DNA of 61,775 nt from Bacteroidaceae bacterium (GTDB taxonomy: Bacteria; Bacteroidota; Bacteroidia; Bacteroidales; Bacteroidaceae), in the NCBI GenBank assembly GCA_017483605.1, contig JAFUWG010000056.1:1-61775 (forward strand), read 5' to 3'. Made by a program: the position numbers and the translations under genes. Below the pieces are notes generated by a model. It was not told the origin of the DNA. It worked only from the letters and a program-made list of their open reading frames with translations, and did no database searches. Each line of letters begins with the position of its first letter. Position 1 is the first letter of the stretch. Shown here one piece after another: positions 43,375 through 50,822 of this stretch.

Positions 43375-43917
43375 TTAGAGCATTGCCTCAATGTCTTTCT
43401 CGAAGTCCTTTGGCTCTGTTGTGGGAGCGTAGCGTTTAATGGTTTCGCCGTCCTTTGAAATCAGGAACTTCGTGAAGTTCCACAGGATATCGCTGTCTTT
43501 CTCCACACTCGTGCTGAGTTTCTTGAGCATGGCGTGGGTAGCCTTGGCTTTCAAGCCATGGAACTCTTCGGTGGGTGCCTGAGTCTTCAGATACTCGAAG
43601 ATAGGCTCTGCGTCAGGACCGTTCACGTCTGTCTTCTTCATGATTTGGAACGTCACGCCGTAGTTCAGTTGGCAGAACTCCTCGATCTGTGCGTCATTGC
43701 CTGGGTCTTGCTCCTTGAACTGATTGCAGGGGAAGCCGATGATAACGAGTCCCTTGTCCTGATACTTCTTGTTCAGTTCCTCCAGTCCTGCAAACTGAGG
43801 AGTGAAACCACACTTGCTGGCTGTGTTCACAATCAGCAACACCTTACCCTCGAACTGAGCGAAATCCAGTTCCTTACCTTTGCTTGTCAAAGCCTTAAAA
43901 TCATAAATCTTTGCCAT
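43375..43917 (-). CDS. Cytoplasmic glutathione-peroxidase-family peroxidase
   Basis: This is a 180-residue Gpx without signal peptide. Cys36 in NTASKCGFTPQF is the peroxidatic residue; FPCNQFKEQDPG gives the Gln and probable resolving Cys, and LWNFTKFLISKDG the Trp/Asn pair. It is the promoter-proximal gene of the operon and the cytosolic counterpart of the exported Gpx encoded downstream. The pair would cover both compartments. Confidence 0.94.
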   Translation of the reverse strand: MAKIYDFKALTSKGKELDFAQFEGKVLLIVNTASKCGFTPQFAGLEELNKKYQDKGLVIIGFPCNQFKEQDPGNDAQIEEFCQLNYGVTFQIMKKTDVNGPDAEPIFEYLKTQAPTEEFHGLKAKATHAMLKKLSTSVEKDSDILWNFTKFLISKDGETIKRYAPTTEPKDFEKDIEAML

Positions 43918-43957
43918 AATGAATGTTGTTTTTTGATTGTTTATATTCTTCTTTTTT

Positions 43958-44049
43958 ATCGTTTGCGATGCAAAGGTAATACTTTTTATTTATATCGCAA
44001 GCGACTTATTGAAAACTTTAACCTTGTTTAACAATAAGTCGCTTGCGAT
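43958..44049. promoter_or_regulatory. Promoter with three matching operator candidates (gpx-ohrR-gpx)
   Basis: The minus-strand promoter is TTG (44000-43998), 19 bp, TACCTTTG (43978-43971). Three 12-bp sites of the form ATCGCAARCGAY overlay it: 43958-43969 at the likely transcription start, 43994-44005 covering the -33 element, and 44038-44049 upstream. The two distal sites sit in a perfect 20-bp inverted repeat (43992-44011 and 44030-44049). A bound repressor would block polymerase directly. The regulator is inferred to be the OhrR-like protein of the operon. Confidence 0.8.
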
Positions 44050-44071
44050 ATATCTCCGTTGGATGAAAATC

Positions 44072-44132
44072 GTACCCGTGGGGTACACTGTGCCGTACCC
44101 CTCGGGTACACCTCACCGTAGTCGAGGGGTAC
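44072..44132. repeat. Three-module 23-bp-period palindromic array
   Basis: Modules start at 44072, 44095 and 44118: GTACCCGTGGGGTAC, GTACCCCTCGGGTAC and GTAGTCGAGGGGTAC. The second and third are identical to modules of the array at 39749-39809 but in a different order. The rest of the 43918-44326 gap holds the operator region and a terminator. Confidence 0.85.
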
Positions 44133-44245
44133 GTTTCTTTCAATTCATCAGCAAGATGGGGTGCTTCTATGGGGAAAGAGGATGTTTGTCAAACCACTCT
44201 TGTGTGATGACGAACTGGGGTGAGGTGCACAGGAATGATTTAAAA

Positions 44246-44280
44246 AGAAAGCCCTCTTGCATCACTGCAGGAGGGTTTCT
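44246..44280 (-). terminator. Intrinsic terminator of the second ECF operon
   Basis: CCCTC-T-TGCA (44252-44261) pairs with TGCA-G-GAGGG (44266-44275), extended by AA/TT pairs. On the minus strand it is followed by a U-run (44246-44241). It lies about 50 nt past the stop of the secreted unknown. Confidence 0.75.
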
Positions 44281-44326
44281 TGTGCGCACGGTTTAACTAA
44301 TCTTTTATAAAATACGTGTTACGTTC

Positions 44327-45259
44327 TTACGGATAGATGGGGTTGTCCTCTGCCCATGCACGGGGAATCCAGGCTTGGGAGCCGATGTCGCCCTCGGTGC
44401 GGATGAGGTAGAGGTCGGTGCCTTTCAGTGCGGCTCCGACGATGAGAGGGCGGTTGGTGGCTTGGTTCACACCCAGAGAGATTTCCTCGTACTGTCCCCT
44501 GATTTCATTGCTCGCCACGGTGACACTCTCGCTCAGGGCATGACTGCGGATGAAGCGGTAGAGGCGGTCGTAGTCGGCAGCCGTGCAGTTGGGGACGATG
44601 TAGCGAGTGCCCGAGCAGCGGTAGGTGCAGTCGTAGGGCTTGTGGTAGGAGAGGAACTTGTAGTTGGTCTTGGTGCCATCGAAGATGACTGTCTCCTTCT
44701 TCACGTCGGGGCGGTTGATGTATTCGGCAAGCAGTTCGTCGGCGGCATCAGCCACGTCCTGCCGACGGTTCCAAGGCATCTTCATGCCGTTGATGTTGGC
44801 GAAATAGTGAAAGTTCATCCGTCTGGGTTGGACGGTCAAGTAGGCATAGTCCGTCTGTCGGTACGAGTCGGTCTTGGGGGTGAGGGTGATGCCATACTTC
44901 TCCATGCCGGTGGAGTCGAGCCGTTCAGTGTAGGAGCGGTAGGCAGGCACCTGATTGAGGCGTTCAATCAACTTCTCGATGACAGGGCGGTATTGCCGAT
45001 ATTCCTTAAGGTTCTTGAAGGAGTAATCGACCCACATCCCCACGCAATGCGGCTCCTCGTTGATGAGGTAGTGCTTGGGGAAGATGCTGTCGAGGGTGTT
45101 GAAGAGGCTGACCAGTTCGGGGTTGAGGGTCAGGTATTCTCCTTGCATGACTTGGTCGCCGTACCATGCGTTGCGTGACTGGGCATGGGCGGTGGTCGCT
45201 GTGAGCGACAGGGTGAATGTCGCTGTCAAGATTCCGAGGTGTTTAATAAAGGTCTTCAT
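44327..45259 (-). CDS. Secreted protein of unknown function
   Basis: This is a 310-residue protein with signal peptide (MKTFIKHLGILTATFTLSLTATTAHAQ). I do not recognise the family; the body is mixed, rich in Tyr and Arg, with Cys pairs (YDCTYRCSGTRYIVPNCT) that may form disulfides. No catalytic motif is evident. It starts 17 nt before the end of the anti-sigma gene, so it is coupled to the ECF system and may be its sensor partner or target. The start is at the signal peptide rather than the ATG ten codons upstream. Confidence 0.75.
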   Translation of the reverse strand: MKTFIKHLGILTATFTLSLTATTAHAQSRNAWYGDQVMQGEYLTLNPELVSLFNTLDSIFPKHYLINEEPHCVGMWVDYSFKNLKEYRQYRPVIEKLIERLNQVPAYRSYTERLDSTGMEKYGITLTPKTDSYRQTDYAYLTVQPRRMNFHYFANINGMKMPWNRRQDVADAADELLAEYINRPDVKKETVIFDGTKTNYKFLSYHKPYDCTYRCSGTRYIVPNCTAADYDRLYRFIRSHALSESVTVASNEIRGQYEEISLGVNQATNRPLIVGAALKGTDLYLIRTEGDIGSQAWIPRAWAEDNPIYP

Positions 45260-45833
45260 AAGGCGTTCCTGTGTTGGGGGTGGTTTCATGTTGTTTTCTG
45301 AGGTCGTTCATGCGTTGTGACATATCTTGCATTGCCAGTAAACCATCGTGGACGGTGAGGGGTGCATGGTCTTCGATGTCCTCTTCTGTTGTCATGCCGT
45401 CGGAAGAATCGGGTGTTGTGGACGGTGGCGTTGACGCCATTGCCTTCGCACGGATGGGCTTGGGCTTGATGAGGCGAACAGGTGTCGTGACGGGCGTTTC
45501 CTGAAGCATTTCCGGCATGGCTTCCTCGTCTTCAACGCTGACGGGTGCAGGCATGGGTGTCTCTACCTTTGCTGTCATCTGCTCCTCTTCCTTGGGCATG
45601 AGCACTCTCGTTATGAGGAAGATGCCAGCAAGGACTGCCGCTGCACTCACGGCACGCTGCACCCACAGCCGCACGACTTTCCTTCGCCGCTTCGGCTTGA
45701 TGATGTCTGCTTCAATCCGTGCCATTACCCTGTCTTCAAAGTCTTCTGGCAGGCGAGGTATTTCCCTCTGTTCCTTCATTCGTGTCATCACTTTGTGGAG
45801 GGCGTCTTCTGGTGTATTGATATTTGTCTTCAT
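45243..45833 (-). CDS. Membrane anti-sigma-like protein
   Basis: This is a 196-residue single-pass protein: cytoplasmic N-terminus with DALHKVMTRMKEQREIPRLPEDFEDRVMARI, one TM helix at about 60-79 (AVSAAAVLAGIFLITRVLM), then a Pro/Glu-rich periplasmic tail. The layout and position right after an ECF sigma gene point to an anti-sigma factor, though no zinc motif (HxxxCxxC) is present. The start at 45833 forms an ATGA overlap with a stop codon in the alternative reading frame of the sigma gene, which suggests the sigma gene should end there. Confidence 0.75.
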   Translation of the reverse strand: MKTNINTPEDALHKVMTRMKEQREIPRLPEDFEDRVMARIEADIIKPKRRRKVVRLWVQRAVSAAAVLAGIFLITRVLMPKEEEQMTAKVETPMPAPVSVEDEEAMPEMLQETPVTTPVRLIKPKPIRAKAMASTPPSTTPDSSDGMTTEEDIEDHAPLTVHDGLLAMQDMSQRMNDLRKQHETTPNTGTPYEDLY

Positions 45834-46413
45834 CTTTGCTTGAGTTGCTTTTTGAAATAGTTCTTGGGTGCTTTGCCCCAAGTTCCAAGTAAAGTTTCTT
45901 TCTGATTCTCTGCAATTTGTTTGCCAGTCGGCTGGCTTCGCTGTCGAGGATATAGGCGATGTCTTTGAGTGGCAGCCCTTCCTCGTAGTAGAGCCGCAAG
46001 AGGAGTTGGTGTTCGTCGGGCAGCCGCCTCACCGCCGCCTCCAATTGCTGCAACTGCTCCTCCTGTGCTCCTTCCATCCACTCATCGGCCTCGTCGTCCG
46101 TCACTTGTGAGAGCAATCGTTCGTCCTCGTCCCATGAGAGGGTGGTGATTCTTGTTTTCCGTCCGTGTTTCAATGCTTCGTTGTAGGCGATGCGGTGCAG
46201 CCATGTGGAGAGCGATGCCTTGCGGCTGTCATACTGCTCCAGAAACCTGAAGGCGTTCACGAAGGTGTTTTGTAGCACATCCTCTGCATCCTCTTGGCGA
46301 CTGACAATGCCGAAGATGAAAGCGAATAATTCGCCCTCATACTTCCTCATCAGGTGGCGAAACTCACTTGTTTCCCCTCCTAAGATACGCTCTATCAGTC
46401 GCTTCTCATCCAT
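45736..46413 (-). CDS. ECF sigma factor with probable frameshifted C-terminus
   Basis: This is a 225-residue ECF sigma: region 2 around FRHLMRKYEGELFAFIFGIV and DAEDVLQNTFVNAFRFLEQY, region 4 around LPDEHQLLLRLYYEEGLPLKDIA. Real sigma sequence ends near KKLYLELGAK (about residue 180). The remaining ~45 residues (HPRTISKSNSSKDEDK ...) are low-complexity and overlap the anti-sigma gene by about 98 nt. The neighbouring frame instead continues KAPKNYFKKQLKQR and stops at 45830, coupled by ATGA to the anti-sigma start. A 1-2 nt indel near the G4 run at 45876-45879, a sequencing error or a frameshift site would explain this. Confidence 0.85.
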   Translation of the reverse strand: MDEKRLIERILGGETSEFRHLMRKYEGELFAFIFGIVSRQEDAEDVLQNTFVNAFRFLEQYDSRKASLSTWLHRIAYNEALKHGRKTRITTLSWDEDERLLSQVTDDEADEWMEGAQEEQLQQLEAAVRRLPDEHQLLLRLYYEEGLPLKDIAYILDSEASRLANKLQRIRKKLYLELGAKHPRTISKSNSSKDEDKYQYTRRRPPQSDDTNEGTEGNTSPARRL

Positions 46414-46503
46414 TGAATGCGTAGTTTTCCTACTTCTTTTATCCGCAAAGTTCGGAAATATATCGCAAGAAACATGAATTTTTCATGAATTATTTTGTGC
46501 TTA

Positions 46504-48651
46504 TTACCGTTCGCTCGACATCTCCCTGTTATATTCCCTCACCGATTTGCCGCCCATGAAGCGGTAAGTGATTTGGAGTTGGAGGGCACCACGGTTGTTG
46601 CTCTTCCACGAACTGAAATAGTTGGTGGCTTGCTGGGCAGGAGAGACGATGTAAGTCTTGTCGATGCCGTCGCCCCACTTGAGCGGAGATACAGCCATGA
46701 AGGTGACGTTGAGGCGGTCTTTCCAGAACGGCTTGTTGATGGAGACATAGAGGAAGTCATCTTTGTAGTTTGTCCAGTAAGATTGTGGTGCTACATACTT
46801 GTTGTGCTGTAGTTCATACCCCACGTAGGTGGTCATCTTGTATTTGGGGGCGTAATACTGCAAAGAGGTCTTGAAGCGGAACTCCACGCCACGTTGCTCG
46901 AAGTTGTCGTACCATGCCTTGGGTTGGGCGACGAGTACATCGGCCTTATAGACAAAGTTCTTGCAGAACCGCTTGGTGAAGGAGAGGCTTGCCCACAACG
47001 AGAGGTAGTGGGAATTGACGTAGGTGTTTGCCACATAGTCGCCCTCTGTGCCGCTGGGTAACAAACCGTGCCGTACCTCCGAGAAACCCGTGATGGTGTT
47101 GGACGCATACGTCACGCCAGCCTGTGCGTTGAAGCACCACCACGCATCGAACCACACCTTCCACAGGTGTTTCACGTTGGCATGAAGGAAAGGGTTTCCG
47201 CCGCTCCACGTGAGCGAATCGGTGAAGTAGCCGTAAGCCGAAGTCTGCTCTTGGTTCGGGTAGCCGATGGAGTAGTCGTAGTTGAAGCGAATCCAGTTCT
47301 TCTCCGTGAGCCTGTGCCAGTACATCGCGCTGGCTGACCACACCAGTTGGTTCTCGCTCAGTCCGTTGCTTCTCACGTGCACTTCCTCCACATGCCCGCC
47401 GATGGATGCCGTGTTGTGCCCGATGCTGTCAAGTCGTCCCCACAGGTTGAACCAGCCGCAGTTGCGGAAGAAACCGTTGGCGTTCAGCCGTTGGCGACTC
47501 TCGAAGTCTTCACGCTGATAGTTTTTCCATGTGTTGTGGTATCCCATTCGCAGTTGCAGCCGATTCTCGTACCACCCACGCCGTGCTTCCGAGCGGAAAC
47601 GGGTGTAGTGCATGTGGTCGTTGTAATGATTTCTCAAGGTGAACGTCTCGCCACGCTGCAAGGTCTTGTCGGGTGTGCTGCGGTTATACACATAGTTGAA
47701 GTCGGTTTCGTAACTCCACGCTCCCGTCTTGCCGCGGTAGAAGAGGGCGGTGCTGTGGTTGTGATTGTCGGTGTTGTTGAGGCCGTGAACATCAAGGGTG
47801 TCAATTGTACCAATATTCACGTGTCTTTGTTCTAAGAGGCAGTTCAGTTGGTTCTCATTCTTGTTGTAATCATATACATACGTCCACGACAACGAATGAT
47901 GCTTGTTGATTTGATAATCCGCCGAAACGCTTGCTTCATAGTCTTGGCTTTTCAACAGTTTTTCGTTCGTGTTTTTGTCGTGCAGCACACGCTCCGTCAG
48001 TCCTTGTACGGGAAAAGTACGTTCATGCCATTGTTGCACCACGTTTTTGTTGTCCGACATTCGCGTCACATGTGCCACAAAGTTCCACTTGTTTTTTGTG
48101 TAGGTGAATGCCCCTTCGGTCACAAAATAGAGAAACTTGCCCGCATTCGCTCCTGCCGGCATGAAGCGTGTGTTCCCATAGATGCTCCCTTCATAACCCT
48201 CATAGTTTTTCTTCGTTACCAGATTGATGAGAGCATCATACCCCTCGTACTTCCCATGCGGATGGTCAATAATCTCCACTTTCTCAAACCGCATGTGATG
48301 CAGTTTCATCACATAGCCGTAACCCTTTTCTAAACTATCTACCAACACGATGATGTTGCGGCTGTTGTTATACTCCACGCTGTTATCCACCGCATTCCAA
48401 GTCAATCCTCGGACGTTCCCTAACATCTGAGCCGTATTGTGTGCCCCACGTCGCATTTCTTTCGTGATGAACGCCGTGGTTTTGTCGCCCTCTGTGCGAA
48501 TGCTCGATGTCGCCACCGCCACCTCTTTCAGTTCGATACTCCAGTCGGTTGAATCATTCTTTACCGTTAGCGTATCTGCCTCCTGTGCCGCCGTCGTCAG
48601 TGTTGCCATCATCCATGCCACTACTGCCATTTCTGTTGTTCTTCTTTTCAT
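46504..48651 (-). CDS. TonB-dependent-receptor-like outer-membrane barrel protein
   Basis: This is a 715-residue outer-membrane protein with signal peptide (MKRRTTEMAVVAWMMATLTTA). A plug-like domain covers about 40-170 (LKEVAVATSSIRTEGDKTTAF, NTAQMLGNVRGLTWNAVDNSVEYNNSRNIIVLVDSLEKGY). A long barrel of the OMP_b-brl_3 type follows, ending in QLQITYRFMGGKS. It lacks a carboxypeptidase-like N-terminal domain, and the last strand is followed by a short charged tail (VREYNREMSSER). It lies upstream of, and on the same strand as, the ECF sigma operon and is a possible target or sensor for it. Substrate unknown. Confidence 0.85.
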   Translation of the reverse strand: MKRRTTEMAVVAWMMATLTTAAQEADTLTVKNDSTDWSIELKEVAVATSSIRTEGDKTTAFITKEMRRGAHNTAQMLGNVRGLTWNAVDNSVEYNNSRNIIVLVDSLEKGYGYVMKLHHMRFEKVEIIDHPHGKYEGYDALINLVTKKNYEGYEGSIYGNTRFMPAGANAGKFLYFVTEGAFTYTKNKWNFVAHVTRMSDNKNVVQQWHERTFPVQGLTERVLHDKNTNEKLLKSQDYEASVSADYQINKHHSLSWTYVYDYNKNENQLNCLLEQRHVNIGTIDTLDVHGLNNTDNHNHSTALFYRGKTGAWSYETDFNYVYNRSTPDKTLQRGETFTLRNHYNDHMHYTRFRSEARRGWYENRLQLRMGYHNTWKNYQREDFESRQRLNANGFFRNCGWFNLWGRLDSIGHNTASIGGHVEEVHVRSNGLSENQLVWSASAMYWHRLTEKNWIRFNYDYSIGYPNQEQTSAYGYFTDSLTWSGGNPFLHANVKHLWKVWFDAWWCFNAQAGVTYASNTITGFSEVRHGLLPSGTEGDYVANTYVNSHYLSLWASLSFTKRFCKNFVYKADVLVAQPKAWYDNFEQRGVEFRFKTSLQYYAPKYKMTTYVGYELQHNKYVAPQSYWTNYKDDFLYVSINKPFWKDRLNVTFMAVSPLKWGDGIDKTYIVSPAQQATNYFSSWKSNNRGALQLQITYRFMGGKSVREYNREMSSER

Positions 48652-48693
48652 GTGTAGTCATTTGTTTCTATTCTCTTATATCCATTGGTCGGA

Positions 48694-48701
48694 CAAATAT
48701 A
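48694..48701 (-). promoter_or_regulatory. -7 element for the barrel-protein gene
   Basis: TATATTTG on the minus strand, about 43 nt before the start codon, fits TAnnTTTG. The -33 region is unclear. Confidence 0.5.
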
Positions 48702-48722
48702 TCGCAGAAGAACAAACAAAAA

Positions 48723-48753
48723 CATCGGGCAACTCGATGTGAATTGCCCGATG
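48723..48753 (-). terminator. Intrinsic terminator after the GH97 gene
   Basis: A perfect 10-bp stem (CATCGGGCAA, 48723-48732, with 48744-48753) is followed on the minus strand by a run of U residues. Confidence 0.85.
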
Positions 48754-48805
48754 TCTCGTATCATATAATGATGTGCGGTATGCCCATCTCACGGCGTGTC
48801 TATTT

Positions 48806-50812
48806 CTACTTGCGAATCAGTTTTGCCGCAAATCCACCGCCGCTTGCCATGTGAACCTTGATGTGCTCCTGTGGGGAGTGGGTGATGGTGAAGGTCTGCT
48901 GGAACACTTGGTAGTCGGTGGCAGCCTTGTCGGCGTTGATGCCATCGAAGAAGGCGGTGAGTTCGTAGGTGCCAGTGGGGAGGAAGTCGCTGTTGAGTTC
49001 CACGTCGCGACCGTTCCAGTTGGTTTCACCTGCTACGTACCAGTTGTTGCCTTGGCGACGGGCGGTGATGATGTATTCGCCCAGTTTGCCGTCCAGCACT
49101 TTCATCTCGTCATACACCGTTGGGAGAGAGGCGATGAAGTTGGTGCATTCGGGCTCTTTCTCGTAGGCGGTTGGGGCGTCTGCCAACATGGTGAGCGGTG
49201 AGTCATGCACGATGTAGTGTGCCAGTTGGTGGCAGCGGGTGCCCATCGTGACGGGGTTGTAGTACATCGGTTGGAAGTCGGCTGCGGTGGCATTTCTCAT
49301 GCCGCCCGGCGTGAAATCTACGTAACCTGCCATGCCACGAATGAAGGGGAAGGTGACATCGTAGGTAGGCATGTCTTTCGATGGACGGTCATAACTCTTC
49401 CCGTTCTCCACACCCTTTTCACGCTGTGTCCATTTCACTTCTTCCATGCCGAAGACAGCCTCGAAGTTGATGACGTTGGGGTAGGTGCGGTTGATGCCCT
49501 GAGGGGCGAAGATGCCGTGATAGTCGAGCACGAGGTGGCTCTGGGCACAACGGTCGGCAATGCGGTAAATCATGTCCACGCCCTCTTGGTCGTAGCGGTC
49601 CATGAAATCGACCTTGAAACCCTTGATGCCCATGGCGGCATATTTCTCGCAAGCCTCGTTCAACTGAGCATCCAGCACATTGAACACCGTCCAGAGGATG
49701 ATGCCCACGTTCTTCTGTTTGCCGTATTGCACCAGTGCCGGGAGGTCAAGTTCGGGAATGACGGTGAGCATGTCGCCACTCTTCGGATTGTACCAACCTT
49801 CGTCGAGAATGATGTACTCCAGCCCGTGCTTGGCGGCAAAGTCGATGTAGTATTTGTAGGTCTGCTGATTGATGCCCGCCTTGAAGTCCACGCCGCTCAA
49901 GCCCCAGTCGTTCCACCAGTCCCAAGCCACTTTGCCGGGGCGTATCCACGAGATGTCGCCCTTGATGCGAGAGGGCGAAGCGAGGGAGTAGGCGAGGGTG
50001 TTGGTCGGCATTTCCTTGTCCTCGTGGGTGATGGCGAGGATGCGCCACGGGAAGGTGCGGTTGCCCTTGCCTTTGGCGATAAAGTCCTCGGTGTCGGTCA
50101 CATACTTCTGCACACGCCAGGGGTAGAAATCGAAAGCCTTGGGATAGGGGGCAAACGAGGCTTCGAGCGAAGTGCCGACTCCCTTCACGAACATGCCAGG
50201 ATAGCCTTCCACGTCCGTTTCGAGCAACGTGACTTTGGCACTTTTGCAATCAACCGTGGCAGGCAAAAAGGTGTCGAGGGCCTTGCTCTGCGACAACGGT
50301 GCCACATCGTAGGTGGCTTGGAACGCCATCGCCTTCGGTTTCTGTGGGTTGGTGGAGTAGGGCAGATAAGCCGTATAATCGCTGGCGAAGGTGAACTTTG
50401 CCACCTCATCCTTCACCGTCCATTCACCTTTGGTCGATGTGGTGACGAAGCGGTAAGCCACGCCGCTGTTGTAGGCACGAAACTCGACGTTCACCCCATT
50501 TTTGTTCTTCACCATGAGTTGGTTGTACTCGTCGTCGAACGAGGCGAGTTTGTAGTTGGGGGCATCAATGTGCTCCTTCGCTGACTTGGTGGTCGTGCCG
50601 CTGTATCGACTGGCTTTCTTGCCGTTGAGCAATAGGTCGGTCGTGCCGCTCAGCAGTTCCGTTCCGTTGTCGATAACCTTGAATGTTAGTTCGTTGTCAG
50701 CATTGATTTCCACTTTCACTTTCCCGTTGGGCGAAGAGAGGGTCGTGCTGACTTGTGCGTTGATGGCAAAGGTGAATGCCATCAGGCAAAATGTGAGAAA
50801 TATGCGTTTCAT
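48806..50812 (-). CDS. Glycoside hydrolase family 97 protein
   Basis: This is a 668-residue exported GH97 enzyme (signal peptide to about residue 19). An N-terminal beta-sandwich (about 20-270) is followed by a catalytic (beta/alpha)8 barrel with WDWWNDWGL, IILDEGWY, GFKVDFMDR (Asp402) and NFEAVFGMEE (Glu451, Glu457), then a C-terminal beta domain. An Asp in the KVDFMDR position is what I recall for retaining GH97 alpha-galactosidases, whereas SusB-type inverting alpha-glucosidases use Glu residues elsewhere. Retaining alpha-galactosidase is therefore the better guess. It shares an operon with the DUF6055 peptidase (10-nt gap); no SusC/SusD pair accompanies it. Confidence 0.92.
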   Translation of the reverse strand: MKRIFLTFCLMAFTFAINAQVSTTLSSPNGKVKVEINADNELTFKVIDNGTELLSGTTDLLLNGKKASRYSGTTTKSAKEHIDAPNYKLASFDDEYNQLMVKNKNGVNVEFRAYNSGVAYRFVTTSTKGEWTVKDEVAKFTFASDYTAYLPYSTNPQKPKAMAFQATYDVAPLSQSKALDTFLPATVDCKSAKVTLLETDVEGYPGMFVKGVGTSLEASFAPYPKAFDFYPWRVQKYVTDTEDFIAKGKGNRTFPWRILAITHEDKEMPTNTLAYSLASPSRIKGDISWIRPGKVAWDWWNDWGLSGVDFKAGINQQTYKYYIDFAAKHGLEYIILDEGWYNPKSGDMLTVIPELDLPALVQYGKQKNVGIILWTVFNVLDAQLNEACEKYAAMGIKGFKVDFMDRYDQEGVDMIYRIADRCAQSHLVLDYHGIFAPQGINRTYPNVINFEAVFGMEEVKWTQREKGVENGKSYDRPSKDMPTYDVTFPFIRGMAGYVDFTPGGMRNATAADFQPMYYNPVTMGTRCHQLAHYIVHDSPLTMLADAPTAYEKEPECTNFIASLPTVYDEMKVLDGKLGEYIITARRQGNNWYVAGETNWNGRDVELNSDFLPTGTYELTAFFDGINADKAATDYQVFQQTFTITHSPQEHIKVHMASGGGFAAKLIRK

Positions 50813-50822
50813 GAATTTTATT

